Source of the DNA: Propionibacterium sp.
GTDB taxonomy: Bacteria; Actinomycetota; Actinomycetes; Propionibacteriales; Propionibacteriaceae
Direction: 5' to 3'
Length of the DNA stretch: 64,000 nt
NCBI GenBank assembly: GCA_012517965.1
Contig: JAAYTZ010000113.1
Coordinates: forward strand, 1 to 64,000
How positions within the stretch are numbered: position 1 is the first letter of the stretch; every line of letters begins with the position of its first letter. The position numbers and the translations under genes were made by a program. Below, in pieces: positions 28,737-36,813 of the stretch. The notes beneath the pieces were generated by a model that searched no databases, was not told where the DNA came from, and saw only the letters and a list, made by a program, of their open reading frames with translations.

Positions 28737-30728
28737 ATGGGCGACACCAGCGCCGGCACCAACCGGCCGGCCGTTCCGCTGCCCGCGCGGCGCCGGCTGC
28801 GCACGTTCGCGTTCGACCCGATGTCGACCCGGCTGTCGGGCCGCTTCCTGACCCTCGACATCCCCTTCGAACCCGACCTGGGACCGGGCCCGGCCGGGGA
28901 CCTCGTCGTGGTCGTCGACTACGACCCGGTCCGCCGGCTCTGGTACGAACCGGTCCACCTGGACGATCCCGCCGTCCTGGCCCAGGACGGACTCCGCCCC
29001 GTCGAGAACGACCCCCGGGCGCACCAGCAGATCGTCTACGCCGTGACGATGAGCGTCATCGAGCGCTTCGAGCGGTACCTGGGGCGCCGGTTCCGGTGGC
29101 GGGGCACCGCGCGGCTCCGGCTGGTCCCCCACGCCTTCGAGGAGCGCAACGCCTTCTTCGACGCCACCCGCGGCGCGGTGCTCTTCGGCTACTACGAGGC
29201 CGACCGGCGCGACCCCGGACGGAACCTGCCCGGGCAGATGATCTTCACCTGCCTGTCCTCCGACATGATCGCCCACGAGGTCACGCACGCGATCATCCAC
29301 CGCCTCCGCCGCTACTACACGCACGCCACCAACCCCGACGTCTACGGCTGCCACGAGGCGTTCGCCGACCTGATCGCGTTGTTCCAGCACTTCGTGCACC
29401 GCGACGTCGTTCTCGAGGCGGTCGCCGCCGGCGCGGCCGACCTGGGCCGGAGCACCGGCCTGCTGGCGTTGGCCCACGAGTTCGGCGAGTCGTCCGGACG
29501 CGGGACCTCGCTGCGGTCGGCCATCGGGACGCCGCCCGACCCGACGGCCTTCGCCGCCACCCGGGAACCCCACCGCCGCGGCGCCTGCTTCGTGGCGGCC
29601 CTCTTCGACGCCTTCCTCGCCGACCATCGGCGGGCCAGCGCGGACCTGCTCCGGCTGGCCACCGGCGGCTCCGGCGTCCTGCCGCCCGGGGCCATCCCGC
29701 CCGACCTGGCCCGCCGCGTGGCCGACGAGGCGGTCGCGTCGGCCGACCGCCTCCTGGCGATGATCGTCCGGGCCATCGACTACCTGCCCACGGTCGACGT
29801 CACCTTCGGCGACGTGCTGCGCGCGATCGTCACCGCCGACCGCACCTTCCACCCCGACGACGCCGTGAACCTGCGCGCGACGCTGGTGGAGTGCATGCGG
29901 AGCCGCGGCATCCGACCCGACCGCGTCACCTCGCTGGCCGAGGAATCGCTGCTGTGGCCCCGGCCGGCGCAGCCGCTGAGCCTCACCGAACCGGACGGCG
30001 TCGACCTCGCCCCCGTGATCCTGGCCGCCACCCGGAACCTCGACCCGACGGGCGAGGCCGGCCTCAAGGGGGAGCAGGTCTTCCGGCAGGTCACGACCTG
30101 GGCGAACCGGCACGCGCTCGAACTCGGGCTGAGCCCCGACCCGGCCCTGCCCATCGCGCTCACCGGCATCCACGTGGCCTACCGCCGCACCCAGGACGGC
30201 CAGACCCTCCCCGAGATCGTGGTGCAACTCACCCAGCGGCGACGCGACCTGGAGGCGTCCGGCGTCACCTCCGGCGCCGACCTCCCGTTGCTGGCCGGCA
30301 CCACCGTGATCGCGGCCGTCGACGGCCGGGTGGAGTACCTGGTGCCCAAGCCCTTCCCGCTGTCCGCCGACGTGCTCGCGACCGTGCCCGCCGGGCACGT
30401 CGCGCGGGCCCACCACGAGGCCGGGGAGCGGCGGCTCGCGGCCTTGCGGGACTGGCTCGCCGGCGTCGACGAGGCCGACGCCAGGCCGCGGGCCGCGGCC
30501 GCACCGGTACCGCCGGTCCACGTGGGCCGGTGGGAGATCGACCCGGCCGACCCCGCCGCGACCAAGAGCCACGCCGACCGCCCGCTGTTCGACCCGGTCT
30601 TCGTCGCGGACCCGGCCACCCTCCCGGGCTCCCTGGCGCAGGCCCTGCAGTCCCTGGGGCTGCGGAAGCTGACCCGCGACGCGGACGCCGCCCGTGGGGG
30701 GGCCGCCCCCGACGACCCGTCGGCCTGA
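28737..30728 (+). CDS. Gluzincin-like (HExxH) protein, unknown role
   Basis: A 663-residue protein with thermolysin-like zinc motifs: HEVTH at residues 180-184 and a probable third ligand Glu207 in CHEAFAD. Conserved-looking flanks are DPRAHQQIVYAVTMSVIERFERYLG and FDATRGAVLFGYYEADRRDPG. The C-terminal ~430 residues are helical and match nothing I know. No signal peptide or membrane helix exists. It starts 30 bases after the S8 gene, with a modest GAGGG upstream, so the two are probably co-transcribed. Peptidase activity is inferred from motifs only. Confidence 0.75.
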   Translation: MGDTSAGTNRPAVPLPARRRLRTFAFDPMSTRLSGRFLTLDIPFEPDLGPGPAGDLVVVVDYDPVRRLWYEPVHLDDPAVLAQDGLRPVENDPRAHQQIVYAVTMSVIERFERYLGRRFRWRGTARLRLVPHAFEERNAFFDATRGAVLFGYYEADRRDPGRNLPGQMIFTCLSSDMIAHEVTHAIIHRLRRYYTHATNPDVYGCHEAFADLIALFQHFVHRDVVLEAVAAGAADLGRSTGLLALAHEFGESSGRGTSLRSAIGTPPDPTAFAATREPHRRGACFVAALFDAFLADHRRASADLLRLATGGSGVLPPGAIPPDLARRVADEAVASADRLLAMIVRAIDYLPTVDVTFGDVLRAIVTADRTFHPDDAVNLRATLVECMRSRGIRPDRVTSLAEESLLWPRPAQPLSLTEPDGVDLAPVILAATRNLDPTGEAGLKGEQVFRQVTTWANRHALELGLSPDPALPIALTGIHVAYRRTQDGQTLPEIVVQLTQRRRDLEASGVTSGADLPLLAGTTVIAAVDGRVEYLVPKPFPLSADVLATVPAGHVARAHHEAGERRLAALRDWLAGVDEADARPRAAAAPVPPVHVGRWEIDPADPAATKSHADRPLFDPVFVADPATLPGSLAQALQSLGLRKLTRDADAARGGAAPDDPSA

Positions 30729-30781
30729 GGCGTCCCGGGGGCCGCGTTTCCCCTACGATCGCGCCAGGATCGGAGGTCACC

Positions 30782-31537
30782 ATGGCCCACACCGAGGGCA
30801 CGCTGCTGCTCCTGCGGCACGGCGAGAGCGTGTTCAACGCGTCGAAGACCTTCACCGGCCTCCTGGACGTCGGCCTCACCCCCGCCGGCGAGCGGCAGGT
30901 GGGGGTCGCCGCGGCCCTGATCCGCGAGGCCGGCCTGCACCCCGACCTCGTGGTCCGCTCGCCGATGTGGCGCGCCATCCGGACCACCGACCTGCTGCTG
31001 GACGCCCTGGGCCTCGACGGCGTCCCCGTCGAATCGTCGTGGCGGCTCTCCGAGCGCGACTACGGCTGCCTGACCGGGGTCTCCAAGGCGGACGCCCGCG
31101 CCCGGCACGGCAAGGAGGCGTTCTTCACCTGGCGCCGCACCATGCACGGACGCCCGCCCGCGGCGTCCGCGGAGCAGGTGGCGTCCTGGCGCGAACCGGC
31201 GCCGCTGGCGGAGGCCGGGCCACTGCGCCCCGGCATGGGGGAGTCGCTGCACGACGTCGTCGAGCGCGTCCGCCCGCTCTGGGACGACCTGCGCGACCGG
31301 CTGGGACGCGGCGACTGCGTCTTCGTCGTCTCCCACGGCAACACGCTCCGGGCCCTGTGCGCGGTCATGGCGGGGCTGAGCGACGAGGAGACCGAACGCC
31401 TCAACATCCCCGCCGGCCACCCGCTGGTGTTCCGGGTGGACGCCGCCGGCGGCGTCCACCCGAGGTCGGGCTCCTACCTCGACCACGACGCGGCGAGCGC
31501 CGCGGCGGAGCGCGTCGCCGCCGAGGGCGGCACCTGA
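30782..31537 (+). CDS. Phosphoglycerate mutase family protein (dPGM-like)
   Basis: A 251-residue histidine-phosphatase-superfamily enzyme. The catalytic histidine is in LLLLRHGESVFN, followed by FTGLLDVGLTPAGERQ as in BPG-dependent phosphoglycerate mutase. LSERDYGCLTG, FTWRRTMHGRPP and VVSHGNTLRALC complete the dPGM pattern. It differs from typical GpmA in several segments and lies in an accessory block, so it may be a second mutase or a phosphatase rather than the main glycolytic enzyme. GGAGG precedes the ATG, and a TACGAT box about 28 bases upstream could give its own promoter. Confidence 0.82.
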   Translation: MAHTEGTLLLLRHGESVFNASKTFTGLLDVGLTPAGERQVGVAAALIREAGLHPDLVVRSPMWRAIRTTDLLLDALGLDGVPVESSWRLSERDYGCLTGVSKADARARHGKEAFFTWRRTMHGRPPAASAEQVASWREPAPLAEAGPLRPGMGESLHDVVERVRPLWDDLRDRLGRGDCVFVVSHGNTLRALCAVMAGLSDEETERLNIPAGHPLVFRVDAAGGVHPRSGSYLDHDAASAAAERVAAEGGT

Positions 31538-31546
31538 GGCCGCCCG

Positions 31547-31778
31547 CTACCTGCGCGGCGAACGGAGCTGGTGCAGCCGGCGCCGGGCGTCCGGCTTCGC
31601 GGACGGTCCCGGCTCCCAGGTCGCCACCCACGGCCCTGACGCCGCCGGTGTCACCACGCCGTCCTCGCAGAACGCGAAGCGGCCGGCCAGGACCCCGCGG
31701 GCGGCCCGCCGGTCGGCGGCGTCCGTGTTCTCCCACAGCGCCCGGAACAGCGTCTCCGCGCGCTCACCCCCGATGGTT
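31547..31778 (-). pseudogene. Coding-like remnant without a start codon
   Basis: The 482-base gap 31538-32019 has no complete gene. On the minus strand one frame ending in TAG at 31547 reads like protein (GGERAETLFRALWENTDAADRR, ARGVLAGRFAFCEDGVV) for about 75 codons. No ATG, GTG or TTG is in frame upstream, and the reading runs into an unusually AT-rich patch (CCTTGAAAACAAACCAACC, near 31782-31800). The rest of the gap to 32019 shows no coding signal on either strand beyond an upstream extension of the M4 ORF. This looks like the 3' end of a gene cut by a past rearrangement. Confidence 0.35.
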
Positions 31779-31913
31779 CGAACTGCCTTGAAAACAAACC
31801 AACCTACCGCGCCTGGGGAGGCCCGGGAAGGTGCCGCAGCCCCCCTCGGCGGACCGGCCGCGGGCGGGCCGGCCGGGGGACGGCGTCCCCTGGTGCGAGG
31901 TCACCGCCGGGGC

Positions 31914-31925
31914 CCAGAATGCGGG
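31914..31925 (+). repeat. 12-base repeat CCAGAATGCGGG, copy 1
   Basis: The same 12 bases recur at 35099-35110, so copies bracket the M4 gene as direct repeats. An 11-base inverted copy occurs at 35363-35373. Confidence 0.4.
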
Positions 31926-32019
31926 TGGGACGAGCTGCGCGCACGGTTGCCGCAGCGACTCCCGGGGCAGTTCCCCTCCGACCGACGTGGATTCACCGCC
32001 CGAACGGCAGGAGGAGACC

Positions 32020-35016
32020 ATGAAGAACATCACCAACGAGCAGCGCACGCTGCTCGAAGCGCTCCGGGAACGCGGCCGGGTCGACCAGGTCCGCTGGAGC
32101 GAGGAGCGCGGCGTCGCGAGCCTGCTGCGCGGCAGGCTGCTGGGTCCGGAACAGGCGCGGACGGTCGAGGAGGCCGTCAAGGCCGTGCTCGAGGAGTACG
32201 GCCCCCTGGTCGGCCCACCGGACGTCGCCGACAGCTGGCGGCCCTCGCCGCTCACCGGGCCCCGCGACGCGCGGAAGATCCGCGCCTTCCAGGTGTTCCG
32301 CGACGTGCCCGTCTACGGCGCCACGCTGCTGGTCTTCCTCGACGACCAGGGCGGCGTGTCGCGCCTCCAGAGCAGCTTCTGGCGCGAAGTGAAGGTGACG
32401 GCCGAAGCGGACCTCAAGGAGGAGTCGGTCGGCGAGCACGTCCTGGGCCTGCTGCGCCGCAGTCCGGACGCCGAGAAGTTCGAGGCCCGCTGGCGGCGCG
32501 AGAAGGGCGGTGACCCGTGGGCGCGCGAGCACTTCCCGCTGGTCACCCCGCCGCGGCGCTACTGGCACCCCGTCGACGGCGCCTTCCACCCCGCCTTCCT
32601 GGTGTGGGCCCACCTGCCCGCCGAGTGGATCGGCGTGGACGGCAAGCCGCGCAGCGCCATCCTGCAGTCGGAGGTCATGCTGGACGCCGCCACGGGCGCG
32701 GTGCTGTGGTCCGAGCCGACCCGGGAGGGCGTCTACACCGACGACGGAGGGGACGGCCTGTCCACGCTCACGACCGGGTCGGCCTACGTCACCCGGCCGC
32801 TGCAGATCGTGCACGACGAGCACGGCACGCACTTCCTGCTCAACCGGCTGTCGACCCCCGTCACCCGGACGTCCGACTTCAACGGCGGCACCCTCTCCAG
32901 CACGACCGCCGGCACCCAGCTGCAGAACGACGCCAACCTCTCCCAGGACGCCGACGGGCACTGGGACGCGACGACGACGAGCTGCGTGGAGGCGGACCGG
33001 GTGGCGGCGCAGCAGCCGGAGACCGACGGCCACGCCAACGCCCAGGCGGCCCTGGACTTCTACCACGGCCTGGGCTGGGATGGCTTCGACGACGGCGGCT
33101 ACGGGGCCGCGTGCCTCGTGCGGATCGCGACTCACATCGGGATCGACGCCAACGCCTTCTTCGACAAGTACACCGAGTCGCTGCCGGGCGGCGGAACGAA
33201 GTACCACGGGTACCTCGGGTTCTACGACGGCACGTGTGCCGGGGGCGCGGTGGACTTCGACTTCATGGCCGGCGACCCGATCATCTTCGGTCACGAGTTC
33301 CAGCACGCGGTCACCTTCTTCGGGGCCGCCAAGTCGACCGGCGAGCCGGGACACCTCTACGGCACGTCCTGGCTCGGGGCGATCCGGGAGGGGTTCTCCG
33401 ATACCTTCGGGTGCCTGCGCCGGGGGCTCTACGTCAACCCGGCGTTCTTCCCGGACGGCGCCACCCACGCCCCGGCCCTGCCGTTCCGGCGCGTCGAGTT
33501 CCCGCGGAGCACGGCGACCGACGGCGGCGACTGGTACTGCGACCACTACGACGACCGCGGGTTCGGGTCGACCGACAAGTACTTCCTGTCGACCATGCTG
33601 TCGCACGCGGCGTTCCTGGCGGGGGAGGGCGGCGTCCATCAACGGGCGGCGCGACCCGCCGAGCTCATCCCGGTCGTCGGGGTGGGGCGGGAACGGATCC
33701 TGGAGATCTTCCACTACGCCCTGACCCACTTCTTCGACACGATCCCCACGACGCTGAACGGGGAGACCCTCATCGAGGCGGGCAAGTTGCTGCTCGACGC
33801 TGCCGAGGAGGTGAGCGGAAGCACGCGCACCTGCGAGTACGTGCAGCTGCGCCGCGCCCTCTACGCGGTCGGTCTGTACCCCTACGACGACGCGTACGTG
33901 GCGCAGCCCTACGGTGGGGAGGCGTGCATGCTGCCCTGGACGATCGCCTGGCGGTTCTCGCAGCCCTACCTGGGCTTCCCCGCCTCGTGGTGGCGCTCAC
34001 CCGACCTGTTCATCAACAACGGGTCCGGCGTCGAGTACAACGCCGAGGTCGGCGTGGAGAACCAGGTCTACGCCCGCGTCCGCAACATCGGCGACCAGAC
34101 GCTGACGAACGTCCGGGTGCGGTTCTACTTCGCGCCGATGGGCACCGGCCTGCCACCCGGCATCGCCGGCTGGCACCCCTGCCAGGACGCCGGCGGCACC
34201 GACTGCGTCCTCGACATCCCCACCCTGGCGGGAGGCGACGAGACCATCGCGAACCCGGCGGCTCCGCCGGCCGCCTCGGGTGTCCGGTGGTTCCTCGACC
34301 CGGCGTACGTGGTGCCGGGCGTGGACCACTTCTGCCTGCGGGCCCGCATCGAGTGCACGGCACCCAACCACGATCACGACTGCCCCTACGAGGTCCAGTC
34401 GAACGTGAGCTACTCCGGCGATCCCGCAGACGGCGCCACCCTGGGCTTCCAGGTGGCCAACTGGGTCGATCCCGAGCCGGTCGGGCTCGATCTGCGGGTG
34501 ACCCACACGCTGCCGCGGGGCTTCGCGGTGCGGCCGAAGGCCGGCACCCCGAAGGAGCTCGTCCTGCGGCCCGGCAAGCCGCAGACCCTCGTGTGGGAGG
34601 TGGTGCCGCCCGCCCGGCCCGGCACGGTGCTGGCGCCCCCCTACGACGGCCGGGTCGAGGGCAAGGTCGCCGGCAAGGTCGAGGGCCGGCTGATCGGTGA
34701 GCTGAGCGACGTGAAGGTGGGGCTGCGCCCCCTGACCCCGTCCCGGTCGGTGGTGACCGTGCACGGGCACCTCGCCGGGCGCGTCGACGACAAGATCGTC
34801 CTCGACGGGCAGCTGTCCGGACAGCTCGATCGGGCCACCGGCGCGCTGACCGGCGAGTTCGTCGGCAGCGTGGCGGGACCGCGGCTGAAGTACCGGCCGA
34901 GCTTGGCGCTGAAGGTCGAAGGCGTCCTCGAGCCGCTGCGGGCCGTCCACTTCACCCAGGCGGTGCGCGGCGAGCCCGTCGGCGGTGTGACGTTGACCTT
35001 CGCACCGAAGAGGTGA
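32020..35016 (+). CDS. M4-type metallopeptidase with CARDB-like and C-terminal repeat regions, no signal peptide
   Basis: A 998-residue multidomain protein. An FTP/PepSY-like propeptide region (about residues 75-220; FQVFRDVPVYGATLLVFLD) precedes the thermolysin-like domain, with HEFQH at 425-429 and Glu457 in IREGFSDTFG as zinc ligand. A CARDB-like beta domain follows (about 680-815; YARVRNIGDQTLTNVRVRFYF), then a tail of GRVEGKVAGKVEGRL-type beta repeats (about 870-990). Thermolysin relatives are normally secreted, yet no signal peptide is visible from ATG 32020, which has a strong GGAGGAG. An upstream in-frame extension to 31831 also lacks one. Export route and substrate are unknown. Confidence 0.85.
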   Translation: MKNITNEQRTLLEALRERGRVDQVRWSEERGVASLLRGRLLGPEQARTVEEAVKAVLEEYGPLVGPPDVADSWRPSPLTGPRDARKIRAFQVFRDVPVYGATLLVFLDDQGGVSRLQSSFWREVKVTAEADLKEESVGEHVLGLLRRSPDAEKFEARWRREKGGDPWAREHFPLVTPPRRYWHPVDGAFHPAFLVWAHLPAEWIGVDGKPRSAILQSEVMLDAATGAVLWSEPTREGVYTDDGGDGLSTLTTGSAYVTRPLQIVHDEHGTHFLLNRLSTPVTRTSDFNGGTLSSTTAGTQLQNDANLSQDADGHWDATTTSCVEADRVAAQQPETDGHANAQAALDFYHGLGWDGFDDGGYGAACLVRIATHIGIDANAFFDKYTESLPGGGTKYHGYLGFYDGTCAGGAVDFDFMAGDPIIFGHEFQHAVTFFGAAKSTGEPGHLYGTSWLGAIREGFSDTFGCLRRGLYVNPAFFPDGATHAPALPFRRVEFPRSTATDGGDWYCDHYDDRGFGSTDKYFLSTMLSHAAFLAGEGGVHQRAARPAELIPVVGVGRERILEIFHYALTHFFDTIPTTLNGETLIEAGKLLLDAAEEVSGSTRTCEYVQLRRALYAVGLYPYDDAYVAQPYGGEACMLPWTIAWRFSQPYLGFPASWWRSPDLFINNGSGVEYNAEVGVENQVYARVRNIGDQTLTNVRVRFYFAPMGTGLPPGIAGWHPCQDAGGTDCVLDIPTLAGGDETIANPAAPPAASGVRWFLDPAYVVPGVDHFCLRARIECTAPNHDHDCPYEVQSNVSYSGDPADGATLGFQVANWVDPEPVGLDLRVTHTLPRGFAVRPKAGTPKELVLRPGKPQTLVWEVVPPARPGTVLAPPYDGRVEGKVAGKVEGRLIGELSDVKVGLRPLTPSRSVVTVHGHLAGRVDDKIVLDGQLSGQLDRATGALTGEFVGSVAGPRLKYRPSLALKVEGVLEPLRAVHFTQAVRGEPVGGVTLTFAPKR

Positions 35017-35098
35017 GCCGACCGGGGGCGTCCCGGCGAGACCGCCGGGGCGCCCCCGCCCATTCCCAGGACGGACGAGCCGATCTCTCGGCTGGATT

Positions 35099-35110
35099 CC
35101 AGAATGCGGG
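35099..35110 (+). repeat. 12-base repeat CCAGAATGCGGG, copy 2
   Basis: Identical to 31914-31925. Its core forms the left half of the dyad AATGCGG-GCAG-CCGCATT (35103-35120) just upstream of the metY leader promoter. Confidence 0.4.
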
Positions 35111-35120
35111 CAGCCGCATT
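35103..35120. promoter_or_regulatory. Dyad upstream of the metY leader promoter
   Basis: AATGCGG and CCGCATT are perfect 7-bp inverted halves around GCAG. The dyad ends where the putative -35 box begins, a suitable site for an activator or repressor. No factor is assigned. Confidence 0.4.
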
Positions 35121-35147
35121 TGCATTTCGAGGGACGGCGTCTACCCT
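35120..35147 (+). promoter_or_regulatory. Predicted promoter of the metY leader
   Basis: TTGCAT (35120-35125), a 16-base spacer and TACCCT (35142-35147) place +1 at 35154, one base before the ATG of the Cys-rich leader ORF. This is the same leaderless geometry as many genes in the window. Confidence 0.55.
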
Positions 35148-35154
35148 CTACCCC

Positions 35155-35235
35155 ATGCACACCACGTCCTGGCCCCTCGGAAGCGCTCTCGTCGCTGTCC
35201 GCGCCATGATGTGTTGTTGTCGAATGTCGGCCTGA
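35155..35235 (+). CDS. Leaderless 26-residue leader peptide with Cys-Cys-Cys
   Basis: A short ORF too small for the track, ATG 35155 to TGA 35233-35235. It encodes 26 residues ending in MMCCCRMSA. The three cysteine codons are all TGT (35212-35220), a codon rare at this GC content. It begins one base after a predicted +1, has no Shine-Dalgarno, and is 227 bases upstream of metY. Leaderless small ORFs with runs of cysteine codons that attenuate sulfur genes are known in mycobacteria, so a cysteine-sensing role is proposed: slow decoding of the Cys codons when Cys-tRNA is short would alter folding of the downstream leader. Expression is not shown. Confidence 0.7.
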   Translation: MHTTSWPLGSALVAVRAMMCCCRMSA

Positions 35236-35462
35236 TCCGACCGAAGGCCACCCCACTCCCATCAGGGGGTTCGGGGTCGGGCCCGCTTCGTGGCCCTGGG
35301 TGGCCGAGTCTCAGTCGCTCCGCCGGGTGTGCCCGAGGCGACTGAATTGCCCATTGTGCGATCCCGCATTCTGCGGTGTTTCGACGCATTTCGCTCACAT
35401 TGTGGGCGCGGCGATTCGTCGCGCCCGCGTGGTGAATCCGCAACAAGTCCAAGGAGAGAATC
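35236..35462 (+). promoter_or_regulatory. metY: metY leader with candidate attenuator hairpins
   Basis: The stretch between the leader ORF and metY has no gene. GTCGG-CCTGAT-CCGAC (35226-35241) folds over the leader ORF stop codon. CCACCC...GGGTGG with an internal GGGCC/GGCCC pair can form a larger mid-leader structure. GGGCGCGGCGATTCGTCGCGCCC (35404-35426) forms a strong hairpin about 25 bases before the metY ribosome site AAGGAG. These elements fit a translation-coupled attenuator, but no U-tract terminator is visible, so Rho-dependent or translational control is as likely. No known riboswitch consensus was recognised. Confidence 0.5.
35363..35373 (-). repeat. Inverted 11-base copy of CAGAATGCGGG
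   Basis: CCCGCATTCTG is the reverse complement of the core of the repeats at 31914 and 35099 and lies inside the metY leader. Confidence 0.35.
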
Positions 35463-36746
35463 ATGCCGTTGCGTCCCGAGACGCTGTCCGTCCACGCCGG
35501 CCAGGAGCAGGCCGACCCCACCACCAACGCCCGGGCCGTGCCGATCTACCAGACGACGTCGTACGTGTTCGACGACACGGCGCACGCCGCCGACCTGTTC
35601 GCGCTCCGGACGTCCGGCAACATCTACACCCGCATCATGAACCCCACCCAGTCGGTGTTCGAAGCCCGCGTCAACGCCCTCGAGGGCGGGGTCGGGGCGC
35701 TCGCGACGGCGTCCGGAGCGGCGGCGATCACCTACGCCGTGCTGAACCTGGCGAGCGCCGGCGACAACATCGTGGCCACCTCCACCCTCTACGGCGGCAC
35801 CTACGCGCTGTTCGCCCACACGCTGCCGCAGTTCGGCATCGAGACCCGGTTCGTCGACCCCGACCGGCCCGACGATCTCGCCCGCCACGTCGACGACCGC
35901 ACGCGGCTGGTGTTCGGCGAGATCATCGCCAATCCGCTCATCAACGTCCTCGACCTGGACGCCTGGTCCGCCGCCGCCCACGCCCTCGGCCTGCCACTGG
36001 TCGTCGACAACACCGTCGCCACCCCCTACCTGGCGCGGGTCTTCGACCACGGCGTCGACGTGTCGGTGCACTCGGCCACCAAGTACCTCGGTGGTCACGG
36101 CACCTCCATCGGCGGCATCATCGTGGACTCCGGCCGGTTCGACTGGGCCGCCCACCCCGGCCGCTTCCCGGGGCTGACCAGGCCGGACGCCGCCTACCAC
36201 GACGTCGTCTGGACCGACGCCGCCGGGCCGGCCGCCTATGTGACCCGCGCCCGCACCGTCCTGCTCCGCAACACCGGCGCGGCCATCACCCCGTTCAACG
36301 CCTGGCTGTTCCTGCAGGGGCTGGAGACGCTGCACCTGCGCCTCGAACGGCACAGCAGCAACGCCCTCGCCGTGGCCCGTCATCTGGAGGACCACCCCGC
36401 CGTCGCCTGGGTCAACTACGCAGGCCTGCCGTCGAGCCGCTGGCACGCCATCGCCGACCGGGTGCTGACCGGCCGCGGTTACGGCGGCATCCTCTCGTTC
36501 GGTCTCAAGGCCGGACGCGAGGCCGGCGCCCGCCTGGTGGAGAACCTCGGCCTGTTCTCCCACCTGGCCAACATCGGCGACGTCAAGTCGCTGGTCATCC
36601 ACCCCGCCTCGACCACCCACTCCCAGCTGACGGACGCCGAACTCCGACTCGCCGGCGTCGCCCCCGAACTCGTGCGGCTGTCCATCGGCGTCGAGCACGT
36701 CGACGACATCATCGCCGACCTCGACCAGGCGCTCGCCGCCCACTGA
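35463..36746 (+). CDS. metY: O-acetylhomoserine sulfhydrylase
   Basis: A 427-residue PLP enzyme of the Cys/Met metabolism family. It makes homocysteine from O-acetylhomoserine and sulfide. The PLP lysine is in SVHSATKYLGGHG; PIYQTTSYVF, YTRIMNPTQ and FSHLANIGDVKSLVIHPASTTHSQL are typical of MetY rather than MetB/MetC. AAGGAG is seven bases before the ATG. A 450-base noncoding leader with a Cys-rich ORF precedes it, and a strong terminator follows, so it appears to be a single-gene transcript under sulfur control. Confidence 0.95.
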   Translation: MPLRPETLSVHAGQEQADPTTNARAVPIYQTTSYVFDDTAHAADLFALRTSGNIYTRIMNPTQSVFEARVNALEGGVGALATASGAAAITYAVLNLASAGDNIVATSTLYGGTYALFAHTLPQFGIETRFVDPDRPDDLARHVDDRTRLVFGEIIANPLINVLDLDAWSAAAHALGLPLVVDNTVATPYLARVFDHGVDVSVHSATKYLGGHGTSIGGIIVDSGRFDWAAHPGRFPGLTRPDAAYHDVVWTDAAGPAAYVTRARTVLLRNTGAAITPFNAWLFLQGLETLHLRLERHSSNALAVARHLEDHPAVAWVNYAGLPSSRWHAIADRVLTGRGYGGILSFGLKAGREAGARLVENLGLFSHLANIGDVKSLVIHPASTTHSQLTDAELRLAGVAPELVRLSIGVEHVDDIIADLDQALAAH

Positions 36747-36755
36747 CCACCGCGA

Positions 36756-36787
36756 GCGCCCGCCGCACCCGCTCGTGCGGCGGGCGC
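36756..36787 (+). terminator. Terminator hairpin after metY
   Basis: GCGCCCGCCGCAC and GTGCGGCGGGCGC form a perfect 13-bp stem with a six-base loop ten bases after the metY stop. Confidence 0.72.
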
Positions 36788-36800
36788 GCCCGGGGCCCGG

Positions 36801-36806
36801 CATACT
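36801..36806 (+). promoter_or_regulatory. Leaderless -10 box of ERCC4-Lsr2 gene
   Basis: CATACT places +1 at 36813, one base before the GTG start at 36814; no Shine-Dalgarno is present. Confidence 0.5.
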
Positions 36807-36813
36807 GACCGAC

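Noticed and set aside
27776-31537. 1253-residue plus-strand ORF
   Set aside because: Only its end (from ATG 30782) is the phosphoglycerate-mutase-family gene; the rest is out of frame with the two peptidase genes.
31764-31800. tRNA fragment or attachment site at GGTTCGAACTGCC
   Set aside because: It resembles a T loop, but no acceptor or anticodon arm is nearby, and no integrase gene exists in the window.
35017-35462. SAM riboswitch upstream of metY
   Set aside because: No conserved SAM-I, SAM-II or SAM-IV core was recognised; the Cys-rich ORF with hairpins explains the leader better.
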